Assembly (NCBI GenBank): GCA_023250385.1
Contig: JAHFAU010000049.1
Span: 1-11,573, forward strand
DNA: 11,573 bases
Source of the DNA: Anaerolineales bacterium
GTDB lineage: Bacteria; Chloroflexota; Anaerolineae; Anaerolineales; E44-bin32
Direction of reading: 5' to 3'
In this document: in pieces, positions 1 to 6,236 of the stretch
Layout of the letters: every line of letters starts with the position of its first letter
Numbering within the stretch: the first letter of the stretch is position 1
Notes under the pieces: generated by a model
Told to the model about the DNA's origin: nothing
The model's input: the letters and a program-made list of their open reading frames with translations, nothing else
Databases searched by the model: none
Made by a program: the position numbers and the translations under genes

Positions 1-14
1 AGTTCCCCTGAGCA

Positions 15-81
15 GGGGTGATGCTATCGTGGCTTGGGGTGGGCTGCCGCGCGTTCCAAGTGTGCGACCCGTGCTCACCCC
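15..81. other. Possible structured leader upstream of the GGDEF-EAL gene
   Basis: The first 98 bases before the likely start codon carry nested complementarity. GGGGTGA (15-21) pairs perfectly with TCACCCC (75-81), and inside it CTTGG (33-37) pairs with CCAAG (56-60). A smaller hairpin, CCCCT/AGGGG (5-9 and 14-18), competes with the outer helix. This could be a 5' leader element, the end of an upstream transcription unit, or chance pairing in GC-rich DNA. It lacks the conserved cores of a tRNA, of SRP RNA or of the c-di-GMP riboswitches. No convincing promoter is visible before the coding start. Confidence 0.2.
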
Positions 82-98
82 ATGATCAGAAACGGCCT

Positions 99-2942
99 AT
101 GAATAAGTTGCTCAGGGATCGCGTCTTCCGCCTCGCCCTCATCGGATTCCTGCTGACGACGGCCCTCGGCCTGGCCGTCGCAGGGTATCTGTCGACCCGC
201 TTCAAAGGCGAAATCATGGGGCTGCAGGAGCTCGGACAGTCGGTATTTGGCTCCACCCAATCTCCGCCGGAAGGTCTGCCGCTGCCGATCCTGGAACGCT
301 TGGTCCTCGAAAACCAAAAGGCCACCTACGCCTCGATTGCCGGAGGTTTTGTCCTGCTGTTCGTCAGTCTCACCGCAATCGCGGTGCACACCCAACGCTC
401 GGTCGGCCGGGAACGGGCCGAGCTGCGCGACAAAAACGGCTCGCTGCGCACTTCGGTCGAAAAGCTCAAGCAGAACCATGAGGTACTCAACCAGGTTTTG
501 AATTCAGCCGGCGAAGGCATTTGCAGTCTGGATTCGCAAGGCCGCATCACCTACGCCAACCAGGCCGTGACCCGCGTTACCGGATGGAGTTACGCCGAGC
601 TCATTGGCCGCCCACTGCACGTTACGCTCCATCAGCCCAAGGCCGACGGCTCGCCATACCCGGAGGAGGACTCGCCGATCACCAAGACCTGGCGGGAGGG
701 AGTCGAGGCGCGGGTGATCGACGAAGTTTTCTGGCGCCGCAATCTGGCCAGCTTCCCGGTCGAATACGTCAGCACTCCGATCTACGATAATGGACAGCTT
801 ACCGGCGCGGTGGTCGTGTTCCGCAACGTCAGCGACCACAAACGGGCCCGCGACGCGCTACGAGCTTCAGAGAACTTCGCGGCCACAATCCTCACCAGCG
901 TCAACGAAGGCATCATTGTCTACGATCGTGAGCTGCGCTACCGAGCCTGGAACAAAGTGATGGAGGAATTCACTGGGCTCCCGGCGGCTGAAATCCTCGG
1001 CAGCTCGGCCCTCGACCTGTTCCCGCAGTTCATGCTGCCGGGGATCGACCGCTTGCTGCTGCGCGCGATGCGCGGCGAGCGGGTGGTCTCCGAAGACACT
1101 CGCTACCGCGTCCCGCAGAGCGGCAAGGAAGGCTGGCTGGTCGCCACGTTCTCCCCCCACACCTCGCCCGACGGCGGGACGATCGGAGTCGTGGGGATCG
1201 TCAGAGACATCAGTGCCCGCAAGCTGGCGGAAGAAGACCTGCGGGAGAGCGAGGAGCGCTACGCCCTCGCCGCCAGTGCGGCCAACGACGGGCTGTGGGA
1301 CTGGGATCTCACCGGCAAGGATGTCTATTACTCGCCGCGCTGGAAATCGATGCTCGGGTACGTGGACGGAGAGATCTCGCACTCAACCCACGAGTGGTTC
1401 AGCCGGGTGCACCCCGAAGACCTGGCCGACTTCAACGCCTCGATCGGCAAACACATTCAAGGCGAGACGCCGCATTTCGAGAGTGAGCACCGCATGCTGC
1501 ACCGCGACGGCTCGTACCGCTGGATGCTGACTCGCGGGGTAGCCATGCGGGATCCGCAAGGCAACGCCTACCGGATGGCCGGATCGCAGACCGATATCAC
1601 GGAACGTAAGCGGGCTTCGGAACAGCTGGTCTACGACGCATTCCACGACGGCCTCACCCGCCTGCCCAATCGGGCGCTGTTCACCGATCGACTCGAGCGG
1701 GCGCTTGAACGGGCCAAGCGGCGGGAGGATTACACCCTGGCCGTGCTGTTCCTCGACTTGGATCGCTTCAAGGTGGCCAACGACTCGCTGGGGCATCTGA
1801 CCGGTGACCAGCTCTTGATCGGGGTCGCCCGCCGGTTGGAGACCTGTCTGCGGCAAGTGGATACCGTGGCCCGCATAGGCGGCGACGAATTCGTGGTCCT
1901 GCTGGAAGACATCGAGAACGTCGGACACGCCACCGCGACCGCAGAGCGAATTCAGGAGCAGCTGCAGGAGGCCTTCCGGCTAGACGAAAACGACGTGTTC
2001 ACCAGCGCCAGCATTGGGATCGCGGTGAGCAAGACCGGCCAGGATCGGGCGCAGGACATCCTACGCGACGCCGATATCGCCATGTACCGGGCCAAATCCA
2101 TGGGCAAGGCGCGCTATGCCCTCTTTGACGAGACGATGCATGGTCGGGCAGTCGAGCTGCTCCAGCTGGAAACGGACCTGCGCAAGGCGGTGGATCGGGA
2201 AGAGTTCCTGCTGCATTACCAACCGATCGTCTCGCTGCTCTCCGGCGAGATCGTTGGATTTGAAGCGTTGGTCCGCTGGATGCACCCGGAGCGGGGCTTA
2301 ACTTTCCCGGCGGCCTTCGTGCCGCTGGCGGAAGAGACCGGGCACTCTATCCCGATGGGCGAATGGGTGCTGCGGGAGGCTTGCCGCCAGCTCCAATCCT
2401 GGAGAGCAGCCTTACCGAGCGAGCGCAACCTGTGGGTGAGTGTGAATCTCTCCAGTCGCCAGCTGCTGCAGCCCGGCCTGCTGAAACTCGTGGAGAGCTG
2501 CTTGCAGCAGACCCACTCCGACCCTTCCAGTCTGCATCTGGAGGTGACCGAAGGCGTCATCATGGCAGAGCCGGAAGCTGCTACGGCCATGCTGGTCGGC
2601 CTGCGGGCCCTGGGGGTCGAGCTGCCGCTCGATGATTTTGGAACCGGGTATTCCTCATTGGCTTACCTGCACCGCTTCCCAATCACCTCGCTCAAGATCG
2701 ACCGCAGTTTCGTCAATCGGGTCGCCTCCGGTGGGGAGGACGAGGTGATCGTTCGAACGATCGTGAGCCTGGCCCATAATCTTGGGATGGATGTCATCGC
2801 CGAGGGGGTAGAGACTGCGGAGCAACTCGAGCGACTCACCGCGCTGGGTTGCGAATTCGGACAAGGGTTCTATTTCTCCAAACCAGTTCCCGCCGAAGAA
2901 GCCTCGCAACTCCTCCGGCTTCCGGTCGCGGTAGCTGCCTGA
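99..2942 (+). CDS. Membrane-anchored PAS-PAS-PAS-GGDEF-EAL protein (diguanylate cyclase / c-di-GMP phosphodiesterase)
   Basis: This is a predicted inner-membrane sensor of 947 aa that makes and/or degrades cyclic di-GMP. From the ATG at 99 the order is: a membrane helix (about residues 8-29), a short external loop, a second helix (about 76-97), a short linker helix, three PAS/PAC sensory modules (about 126-248, 256-375, 385-505), a GGDEF domain (about 508-670) and an EAL domain (about 690-940). The cyclase core GGDEF (594-598) is intact, as is an RxxD product-inhibition site (R585-D588) at the canonical five-residue spacing. The phosphodiesterase side keeps EALVRW (E722), LEVTEG (E815), DDFGTG (D845-D846), K866 in LKIDRSF and EGVET (E902). 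Both activities therefore look possible. The frame stays open upstream to GTG 18 and ATG 21, but the extra residues are Cys-rich and unlike a domain, while the 99 start places the first helix at the N-terminus. No clear ribosome binding site precedes 99, so the start is less certain than the function. The PAS ligands cannot be read from sequence. Confidence 0.93.
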   Translation: MNKLLRDRVFRLALIGFLLTTALGLAVAGYLSTRFKGEIMGLQELGQSVFGSTQSPPEGLPLPILERLVLENQKATYASIAGGFVLLFVSLTAIAVHTQRSVGRERAELRDKNGSLRTSVEKLKQNHEVLNQVLNSAGEGICSLDSQGRITYANQAVTRVTGWSYAELIGRPLHVTLHQPKADGSPYPEEDSPITKTWREGVEARVIDEVFWRRNLASFPVEYVSTPIYDNGQLTGAVVVFRNVSDHKRARDALRASENFAATILTSVNEGIIVYDRELRYRAWNKVMEEFTGLPAAEILGSSALDLFPQFMLPGIDRLLLRAMRGERVVSEDTRYRVPQSGKEGWLVATFSPHTSPDGGTIGVVGIVRDISARKLAEEDLRESEERYALAASAANDGLWDWDLTGKDVYYSPRWKSMLGYVDGEISHSTHEWFSRVHPEDLADFNASIGKHIQGETPHFESEHRMLHRDGSYRWMLTRGVAMRDPQGNAYRMAGSQTDITERKRASEQLVYDAFHDGLTRLPNRALFTDRLERALERAKRREDYTLAVLFLDLDRFKVANDSLGHLTGDQLLIGVARRLETCLRQVDTVARIGGDEFVVLLEDIENVGHATATAERIQEQLQEAFRLDENDVFTSASIGIAVSKTGQDRAQDILRDADIAMYRAKSMGKARYALFDETMHGRAVELLQLETDLRKAVDREEFLLHYQPIVSLLSGEIVGFEALVRWMHPERGLTFPAAFVPLAEETGHSIPMGEWVLREACRQLQSWRAALPSERNLWVSVNLSSRQLLQPGLLKLVESCLQQTHSDPSSLHLEVTEGVIMAEPEAATAMLVGLRALGVELPLDDFGTGYSSLAYLHRFPITSLKIDRSFVNRVASGGEDEVIVRTIVSLAHNLGMDVIAEGVETAEQLERLTALGCEFGQGFYFSKPVPAEEASQLLRLPVAVAA

Positions 2943-2998
2943 CCGGGTAGAATCCAGCGACTCCTGAAACTCGGACTGTCAGTTCAATGAGGTGAAGG

Positions 2999-4081
2999 AT
3001 GAAGCGAATCGGGATTCTCACCGGCGGGGGCGACGCGCCTGGACTGAACGCGGTGATTCGTGCGGTAGTCAAGTCGGCCGACCGGCACGGCGGCTACCAA
3101 GTGCTTGGAATCCGGGACGGGTTCGAAGGCTGCCTCGACCCCGAGGGGGTGGTCGAGCTAACCCTCGATGCAGTTCACGGGATTCTGCCCCGGGGCGGCA
3201 CGATCCTGGGTGCGGCCAACCGGGGCAACCCGTTCGCCAGAAAGGTGATCCGGGATGGGCGGGAGGAGATGGAAGACGTCTCAGACCAGGTCGTGCGGCG
3301 AATCGAGCAGCTTGGGCTGGAGAGCCTGATCGTGGTGGGTGGAGATGGGACGTTGCACATCTCGCTCGAGCTCTTCCGCAAAGGCGTACCGATTATCGGG
3401 ATCCCGAAGACCATTGACAACGATATTGACGGGACCGATGTCACCTTCGGTTTTGACACGGCAGTCAACACGGCGACGGAGGCGCTCGACCGCCTGCACA
3501 CGACAGCGGAAGCACACCATCGGGTGATCGTGCTGGAGCTCATGGGCCGGGACGCCGGCTTCATCACCCTGCATGCGGGGGTCGCGGGCGGAGCGGACGT
3601 GGTCCTTATCCCAGAAATCCCATTTGAATTCAAAGGGATCTGTGAGACGATCCAAGCCCGCGCCGGCCGGGGAAGGCACTTCAGCACGGTGGCTGTGGCC
3701 GAAGGCGCCCGGCCTAAGGGGGGTGGGCAGGTGTTCCGAAGCTCGGGCGACGAGTTGGTAACGGCCCGCCTCGGCGGCATCGGCCAGACGGTCTCGGATT
3801 ATGTGGAAGAGGTGTGCCAGATCGAGTCCCGAGTCGTGGTCCTGGGCCACCTGCAGCGGGGTGGGTCACCGACCGCCTTTGATCGTTGGCTGGCGACCCG
3901 CTTCGGGGCGGCGGCCTTCCTGCTGGCCGTGCAGCGATCGCATGGCAGGATGGTCGCGCTGCGCGGCGTCAATGTCATGGATCTCGCGCTGGATGAAGCG
4001 CTGGCGGCGCCAAAGCGAGTGGACTTGAACGGCGACGGAGTGCGGACGGCACGGACGCTTGGGCTATGCCTGGGCGACTGA
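2999..4081 (+). CDS. pfkA: 6-phosphofructokinase (PfkA family, mixed ATP/PPi signature)
   Basis: This enzyme phosphorylates fructose 6-phosphate to fructose 1,6-bisphosphate, the committed step of glycolysis in the cytoplasm. The 360-aa protein opens with the phosphate-binding loop GGGDAPGLNAVIR, then has GGDGT (D116, G117), PKTIDND (K137, catalytic D140), the substrate motif MGRDAG (182-187) and LQRGGSPTAFDR near the C-terminus. G117 corresponds to E. coli Gly104, the residue typical of ATP-dependent enzymes. K137 corresponds to E. coli Gly124, where lysine is typical of PPi-dependent enzymes. The Gly/Lys pair is known from the actinobacterial-type 'group III' enzymes, several of which use ATP, so ATP is the better guess but PPi use is not excluded. 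It is longer than the 320-aa E. coli enzyme, as that group tends to be. The ATG at 2999 has GAGGTG (2989-2994) four bases upstream. It lies 56 bp after the GGDEF-EAL gene with no visible terminator between, so partial co-transcription is possible. Confidence 0.95.
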   Translation: MKRIGILTGGGDAPGLNAVIRAVVKSADRHGGYQVLGIRDGFEGCLDPEGVVELTLDAVHGILPRGGTILGAANRGNPFARKVIRDGREEMEDVSDQVVRRIEQLGLESLIVVGGDGTLHISLELFRKGVPIIGIPKTIDNDIDGTDVTFGFDTAVNTATEALDRLHTTAEAHHRVIVLELMGRDAGFITLHAGVAGGADVVLIPEIPFEFKGICETIQARAGRGRHFSTVAVAEGARPKGGGQVFRSSGDELVTARLGGIGQTVSDYVEEVCQIESRVVVLGHLQRGGSPTAFDRWLATRFGAAAFLLAVQRSHGRMVALRGVNVMDLALDEALAAPKRVDLNGDGVRTARTLGLCLGD

Positions 4082-4205
4082 GGGAGCCGCGGAGCGAGGA
4101 CTGCCCAGCGACTGCTTGTCGCCCGGGCTCCGCTTGGGCGCACAAGTCGACCGCGAGTTAAGGACGGCGGCCATCAATCAAAACGAACTGCGCATAGCCA
4201 ATTCT

Positions 4206-4619
4206 GTGACACTAAACGGACCGGCAGGGAAGCAGCTGCAATTGTTCGCGATCGGATTCCTGTTGGCGGCCGCGTTCTTTCTGGTCGAAGCCGGGGCCGC
4301 GGAGATCCTGCTGGCCCGCCGGTCGGACTGTGTTGAGCAGTTGAGCCGGTTGCGGCTTGCGCCGAATCCTGACCAGGCCTGCATGTCGGAGTTTCAGTAT
4401 TTCCTGGCTCGGGCGGTCTCTCGAGGGGTTTTTGCCTCAGCCGACCCTGAGCCCTCGGGAGCGATCGCCTGGCCGCTTATGGCCGGGTTGTACGGCTTGA
4501 TGGGCGGGGGGCTGGCTCGAATGAGGCCGACCCGCGGGATCGGTGTTTACCTCGGGGTGCACCTGGCGCTGTTGATGGTGTTGATGTCGCTGGATTTCCT
4601 CTCCCAGTTCATCGTCTAG
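4206..4619 (+). CDS. Uncharacterised small membrane protein, three predicted helices
   Basis: I do not recognise this family. From the GTG at 4206 it is 137 aa, with hydrophobic segments at about residues 13-36, 86-104 and 112-136. Between the first two lies a polar loop of about 50 residues with two cysteines (C42, C59) that could form a disulfide if the loop is outside the cell. A glycine-rich GLYGLMGGGLARMRP stretch ends the second helix on a basic, probably cytoplasmic, turn. The frame is open upstream to 4059, inside pfkA, but the added residues look like translated non-coding sequence. No Shine-Dalgarno sequence supports 4206. TTG 4242, about 11 bases after AGGGAAG, would give 125 aa starting directly at the first helix. 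The gene ends 32 bp before a strong hairpin terminator and its hydrophobic pattern supports this strand over the antisense frame. Confidence 0.6.
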   Translation: MTLNGPAGKQLQLFAIGFLLAAAFFLVEAGAAEILLARRSDCVEQLSRLRLAPNPDQACMSEFQYFLARAVSRGVFASADPEPSGAIAWPLMAGLYGLMGGGLARMRPTRGIGVYLGVHLALLMVLMSLDFLSQFIV

Positions 4620-4643
4620 CAAGGAAACCGACCCGTCTTTAAG

Positions 4644-4681
4644 AAAAGGAAGGAGCCGCCTCATCGGCGGCTCCGCCTTTT
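4644..4681. terminator. Bidirectional intrinsic terminator
   Basis: GGAGCCGCC (4652-4660) pairs with GGCGGCTCC (4666-4674) around a five-base loop. The helix can extend past a small internal loop by AAAAGG (4644-4649) with CCTTTT (4676-4681). On the plus strand it ends the membrane-protein gene with a short T run. On the minus strand the helix is followed by a longer T-rich tail (TTCCTTTTCTT) and would end the small transcript that starts near 4807. Convergent units sharing one terminator fit this position well. Confidence 0.85.
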
Positions 4682-4693
4682 GCGCTGCGGCAT
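4661..4693 (-). CDS. Possible 10-codon basic ORF, second in the small transcript
   Basis: ATG 4693 opens the peptide MPQRKRRSRR, ending at TGA 4661-4663, inside the terminator helix. It begins four bases after the stop of the upstream 18-codon ORF. Its AGG (4698-4696) and its ATG are both within the 12-bp hairpin and its inner TCCTC/GAGGA helix, so translation would need a ribosome on the first ORF to open the structure. The very basic composition partly reflects GC-rich codons, and ORFs this short occur by chance. Its arrangement is the only argument for it. Confidence 0.15.
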   Translation of the reverse strand: MPQRKRRSRR

Positions 4694-4697
4694 TTCC

Positions 4698-4754
4698 TCA
4701 TCCTAGACGGAGGAGGGATGCCGCAGCGCGACGTTCATGAGAGCTACTACTCAT
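4698..4754 (-). CDS. Small ORF, 18 aa, with strong ribosome binding site
   Basis: ATG 4754 to TGA 4698 encodes MSSSSHERRAAASLLRLG. AGGAGG (4768-4763) lies eight bases upstream, which is ideal spacing, and a good promoter lies about 60 bases further up. A ribosome binding site this strong directly after a promoter, in a gap otherwise free of genes, suggests genuine translation. The peptide has a serine-rich start and a short amphipathic basic C-terminal half and no membrane segment. It could be a small protein or a leader peptide whose translation opens the following 12-bp hairpin. There is no downstream structural gene on this strand before the terminator, so classical attenuation is hard to argue. 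Confidence 0.35.
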   Translation of the reverse strand: MSSSSHERRAAASLLRLG

Positions 4755-4760
4755 GGGCAC

Positions 4761-4790
4761 CACCTCCTCGTCATTAGGATGGCGAGGGTG
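4761..4790 (-). promoter_or_regulatory. Hairpin that can sequester the small ORF's ribosome binding site
   Basis: In the minus-strand RNA, CACC (4790-4787) pairs with GGTG (4764-4761) and CTCG (4786-4783) with CGAG (4770-4767). A two-base bulge interrupts the helix and a 12-base loop closes it. The Shine-Dalgarno core AGGAGG (4768-4763) is inside this helix. Sequestration by a moderately stable hairpin is the design used by RNA thermometers and by translational switches, but nothing here identifies a signal. Confidence 0.35.
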
Positions 4791-4813
4791 AGGCTCTTAG
4801 CGAGCCGGGCGGA

Positions 4814-4842
4814 AGTATCTCACAGCCCCCGGGCAATGTCAA
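4814..4842 (-). promoter_or_regulatory. Sigma70-type promoter of the small transcript
   Basis: On the minus strand TTGACA (4842-4837) is a perfect -35 box. After a 17-base spacer comes GATACT (4819-4814), matching four of six -10 positions and preceded by the extended TGn element (TGA). Transcription would begin near 4807. It lies directly after the end of queA and drives away from it, towards the shared terminator. Confidence 0.7.
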
Positions 4843-4845
4843 TGA

Positions 4846-4866
4846 CCCAGCCGGCCGGTGGCTGGG
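4846..4866 (-). terminator. Hairpin just after queA, weak terminator candidate
   Basis: CCCAGCC (4866-4860 on the minus strand) pairs with GGCTGGG (4852-4846) around a seven-base loop, starting five bases after the queA stop. No T run follows, so as an intrinsic terminator it is weak. It could stabilise the 3' end of the queA mRNA or pause RNA polymerase. It abuts the -35 box of the small transcript. Confidence 0.35.
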
Positions 4867-4871
4867 CGATT

Positions 4872-5894
4872 TCACAAAATGAGCATCGCGTCTCCAAAGG
4901 AGTAGAAGCGATAGCCTTCGGCCATGGCGACCGCGTAGGCCGCCAGGATCCGTTCCCGACCGGCGAAGGCGGACACCATCATCAGCAGGGTGGAGCGGGG
5001 AAGATGAAAGTTGGTGACCATTGCATCGACGATCCGGAATTCAAAACCGGGCAGGATGAACAAATCGGTTGTTCCCTCGAAGGGCGCCAGCCCGTCTCCC
5101 GAGGCCGCTTGGCGAGCCGCAGTCTCCAATCCCCGCACCGACGTCGTTCCGACTGCAACTATCCGTCCACCTGCATTCCTCGCCTGCTGCACGGCCCGAC
5201 CGACCTGCTCATCAACCCGGCACCATTCGGTGTGAATCGGGTGGTTGACTGGGTCCGGCTCGGTGACCGGCAGGAACGTGTCCAGCCCGATGTGCAGCGT
5301 GAGCTTGCAGACCACCACCCCCCGCTCGATCACTCTCTCCAATAGCTCTTTAGTAAAGTGCAGCCCAGCGGTGGGGGCAGCCGAGGAGCCCGGATGGCGG
5401 GCAAAGATGGTTTGGTATTGGCTAGGATCTCGCAAGGGTTCCTGAATGTACGGCGGCAGCGGAGGAGCCCCAATCTCGTCCAGCTCGGCCGAGATCTCCC
5501 GCTCGAAGCGAACAATTCGCCTTGCACTCCCCAGGTCCTCAAGAATCTCTGCCCAGGGCCCACCGACAACCTTCAACCGAGTCCCCGGTCGGGGCCCTCT
5601 CCCTCCGGCCAGCGCCTCCCAGGTCCGTGGCCCCTGGCGGCGCAGCAGGAGCAGCTCCCCGCGCCCTCCGCTGGGCGCCTTCCACACTCGCAGGCGGGCC
5701 GAGATTACCCGGCTCTCATTGAGCACCAGGGCATCGCCCGGCCGAAGGAATTCGGGCAGCTGAGCGAAGCGGGTGTGCTCGATCGAGCCGCTGCGGCGGT
5801 CGAGCACCATCAGCCGGGAGGAATCGCGGGGCGAGGCCGGGCGCTGGGCGATGCGGTCCGGAGGGAGGTCGTAATCGAATTCGGCAGTATGCAA
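4872..5894 (-). CDS. queA: S-adenosylmethionine:tRNA ribosyltransferase-isomerase
   Basis: QueA moves the ribosyl part of S-adenosylmethionine onto preQ1 in the anticodon of tRNAs with a GUN anticodon, giving epoxyqueuosine. The family signatures are all present: FDYDLPPDRIAQRP at the N-terminus, LVLNESRVISARL, GAPPLPPYI, the HPGSSAAPTAGLHFT block (about residues 168-180), HIGLDTFLPV, IHTEWC, GTTSVRGLE (about 249-257), FILPGFEFRIVDAMVTNFH and the C-terminal YRFYSFGDAMLIL. The most likely start is TTG 5894, giving 340 aa, the usual family length. It sits two bases after the DUF2905 stop, suggesting translational coupling. Farther upstream the frame only overlaps DUF2905 and has no family similarity, and the first in-frame ATG would delete the conserved N-terminus. 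It is the last gene of the ruvB operon. Confidence 0.96.
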   Translation of the reverse strand: MHTAEFDYDLPPDRIAQRPASPRDSSRLMVLDRRSGSIEHTRFAQLPEFLRPGDALVLNESRVISARLRVWKAPSGGRGELLLLRRQGPRTWEALAGGRGPRPGTRLKVVGGPWAEILEDLGSARRIVRFEREISAELDEIGAPPLPPYIQEPLRDPSQYQTIFARHPGSSAAPTAGLHFTKELLERVIERGVVVCKLTLHIGLDTFLPVTEPDPVNHPIHTEWCRVDEQVGRAVQQARNAGGRIVAVGTTSVRGLETAARQAASGDGLAPFEGTTDLFILPGFEFRIVDAMVTNFHLPRSTLLMMVSAFAGRERILAAYAVAMAEGYRFYSFGDAMLIL

Positions 5895-5896
5895 AT

Positions 5897-6133
5897 CTAT
5901 CGGTTGAGCAGCCGAACGACCAGGTTGAGCACCAGCGTCAAGAGCACGCTGAGCACGATCATCGAGGCCAACGGAACGAAGCAAGTGAGGCTGCCAGTCT
6001 CGAAGCGGAAGTCGCCAGGCAGCCGCCCGAGGGGGAGGCCTGCCCGAGCCGAGACCCAGACCAGGCCGCCAATTGCAGCGAGTCCGAGGCCAAGTACGAC
6101 TAGCCAACGGCCGACGGTGGTGAGTTCAGGCAT
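5897..6133 (-). CDS. DUF2905 family membrane protein
   Basis: A 78-aa protein with two predicted membrane helices (about residues 9-28 and 52-76). Between them is the family hallmark GRLPGDFRFETGS (36-48), followed by the FVPLASMIVLSVLLT core. This small family is widespread in bacteria, often near ruvB and queA as here, but its role is unknown. ATG 6133 matches the usual family start; an in-frame TTG three codons upstream is possible. The ribosome binding site is poor (GCGAG). The gene follows ruvB by 103 bp and almost touches queA, so the three are probably one operon. Confidence 0.88.
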   Translation of the reverse strand: MPELTTVGRWLVVLGLGLAAIGGLVWVSARAGLPLGRLPGDFRFETGSLTCFVPLASMIVLSVLLTLVLNLVVRLLNR

Positions 6134-6236
6134 AGCTCGCAATGGCCCGGCGGCTCAACGGCCCGTGCCCCGCCTCACGCCCTCGCGGCAGCACGGTTCG
6201 GGCGAACCCGGCGGGACCGCCACTCGGCCGGGGCCG

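Larger units (their letters stand above)
4640..4807 (-). ncRNA. Candidate small structured transcript (small mRNA or sRNA), about 165 nt
   Basis: An independent short transcript is predicted from a near-consensus promoter (4814-4842) to the terminator at 4644-4681. In transcript order it can form: GGCTC/GAGCC (4806-4802 with 4796-4792); a hairpin of CACC+CTCG with CGAG+GGTG (4790-4783 with 4770-4761) that buries the Shine-Dalgarno sequence; CATGAG/CTCATG (4755-4750 with 4741-4736) around the first start codon; a 12-bp perfect helix GCGCTGCGGCAT/ATGCCGCAGCGC (4729-4718 with 4693-4682); and the terminator. It encodes an 18-aa and a 10-aa ORF. It might be a small-protein mRNA, a structured regulatory RNA, or both. 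I recognise no known RNA family; 6S RNA would be one long bulged hairpin, which this is not. Promoter and terminator are seen directly; transcription is inferred. Confidence 0.55.

Noticed and set aside
15..81. tRNA or SRP RNA at the left edge, suggested by the 7-bp outer pairing and a TGCTAT motif
   Set aside because: No T-arm GTTCGA sequence or anticodon arm can be placed on either strand, and the conserved SRP apical loop sequence (GGAAGCAGCC type) is absent.
4082..4133. A terminator after pfkA (GCGGAGC 4089-4095 with GCTCCGC 4127-4133)
   Set aside because: The loop is over 30 bases, a competing pairing exists (GGAGCC with GGCTCC), and no T run follows.
4437..4664. A 75-codon minus-strand frame whose ATG overlaps the stop of the 10-codon ORF, so it could extend the small operon
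   Set aside because: It is antisense to the three-helix membrane protein; its His/Gln-rich run is the complement of Leu/Met codons. The terminator at 4644-4681 lies at its very start.
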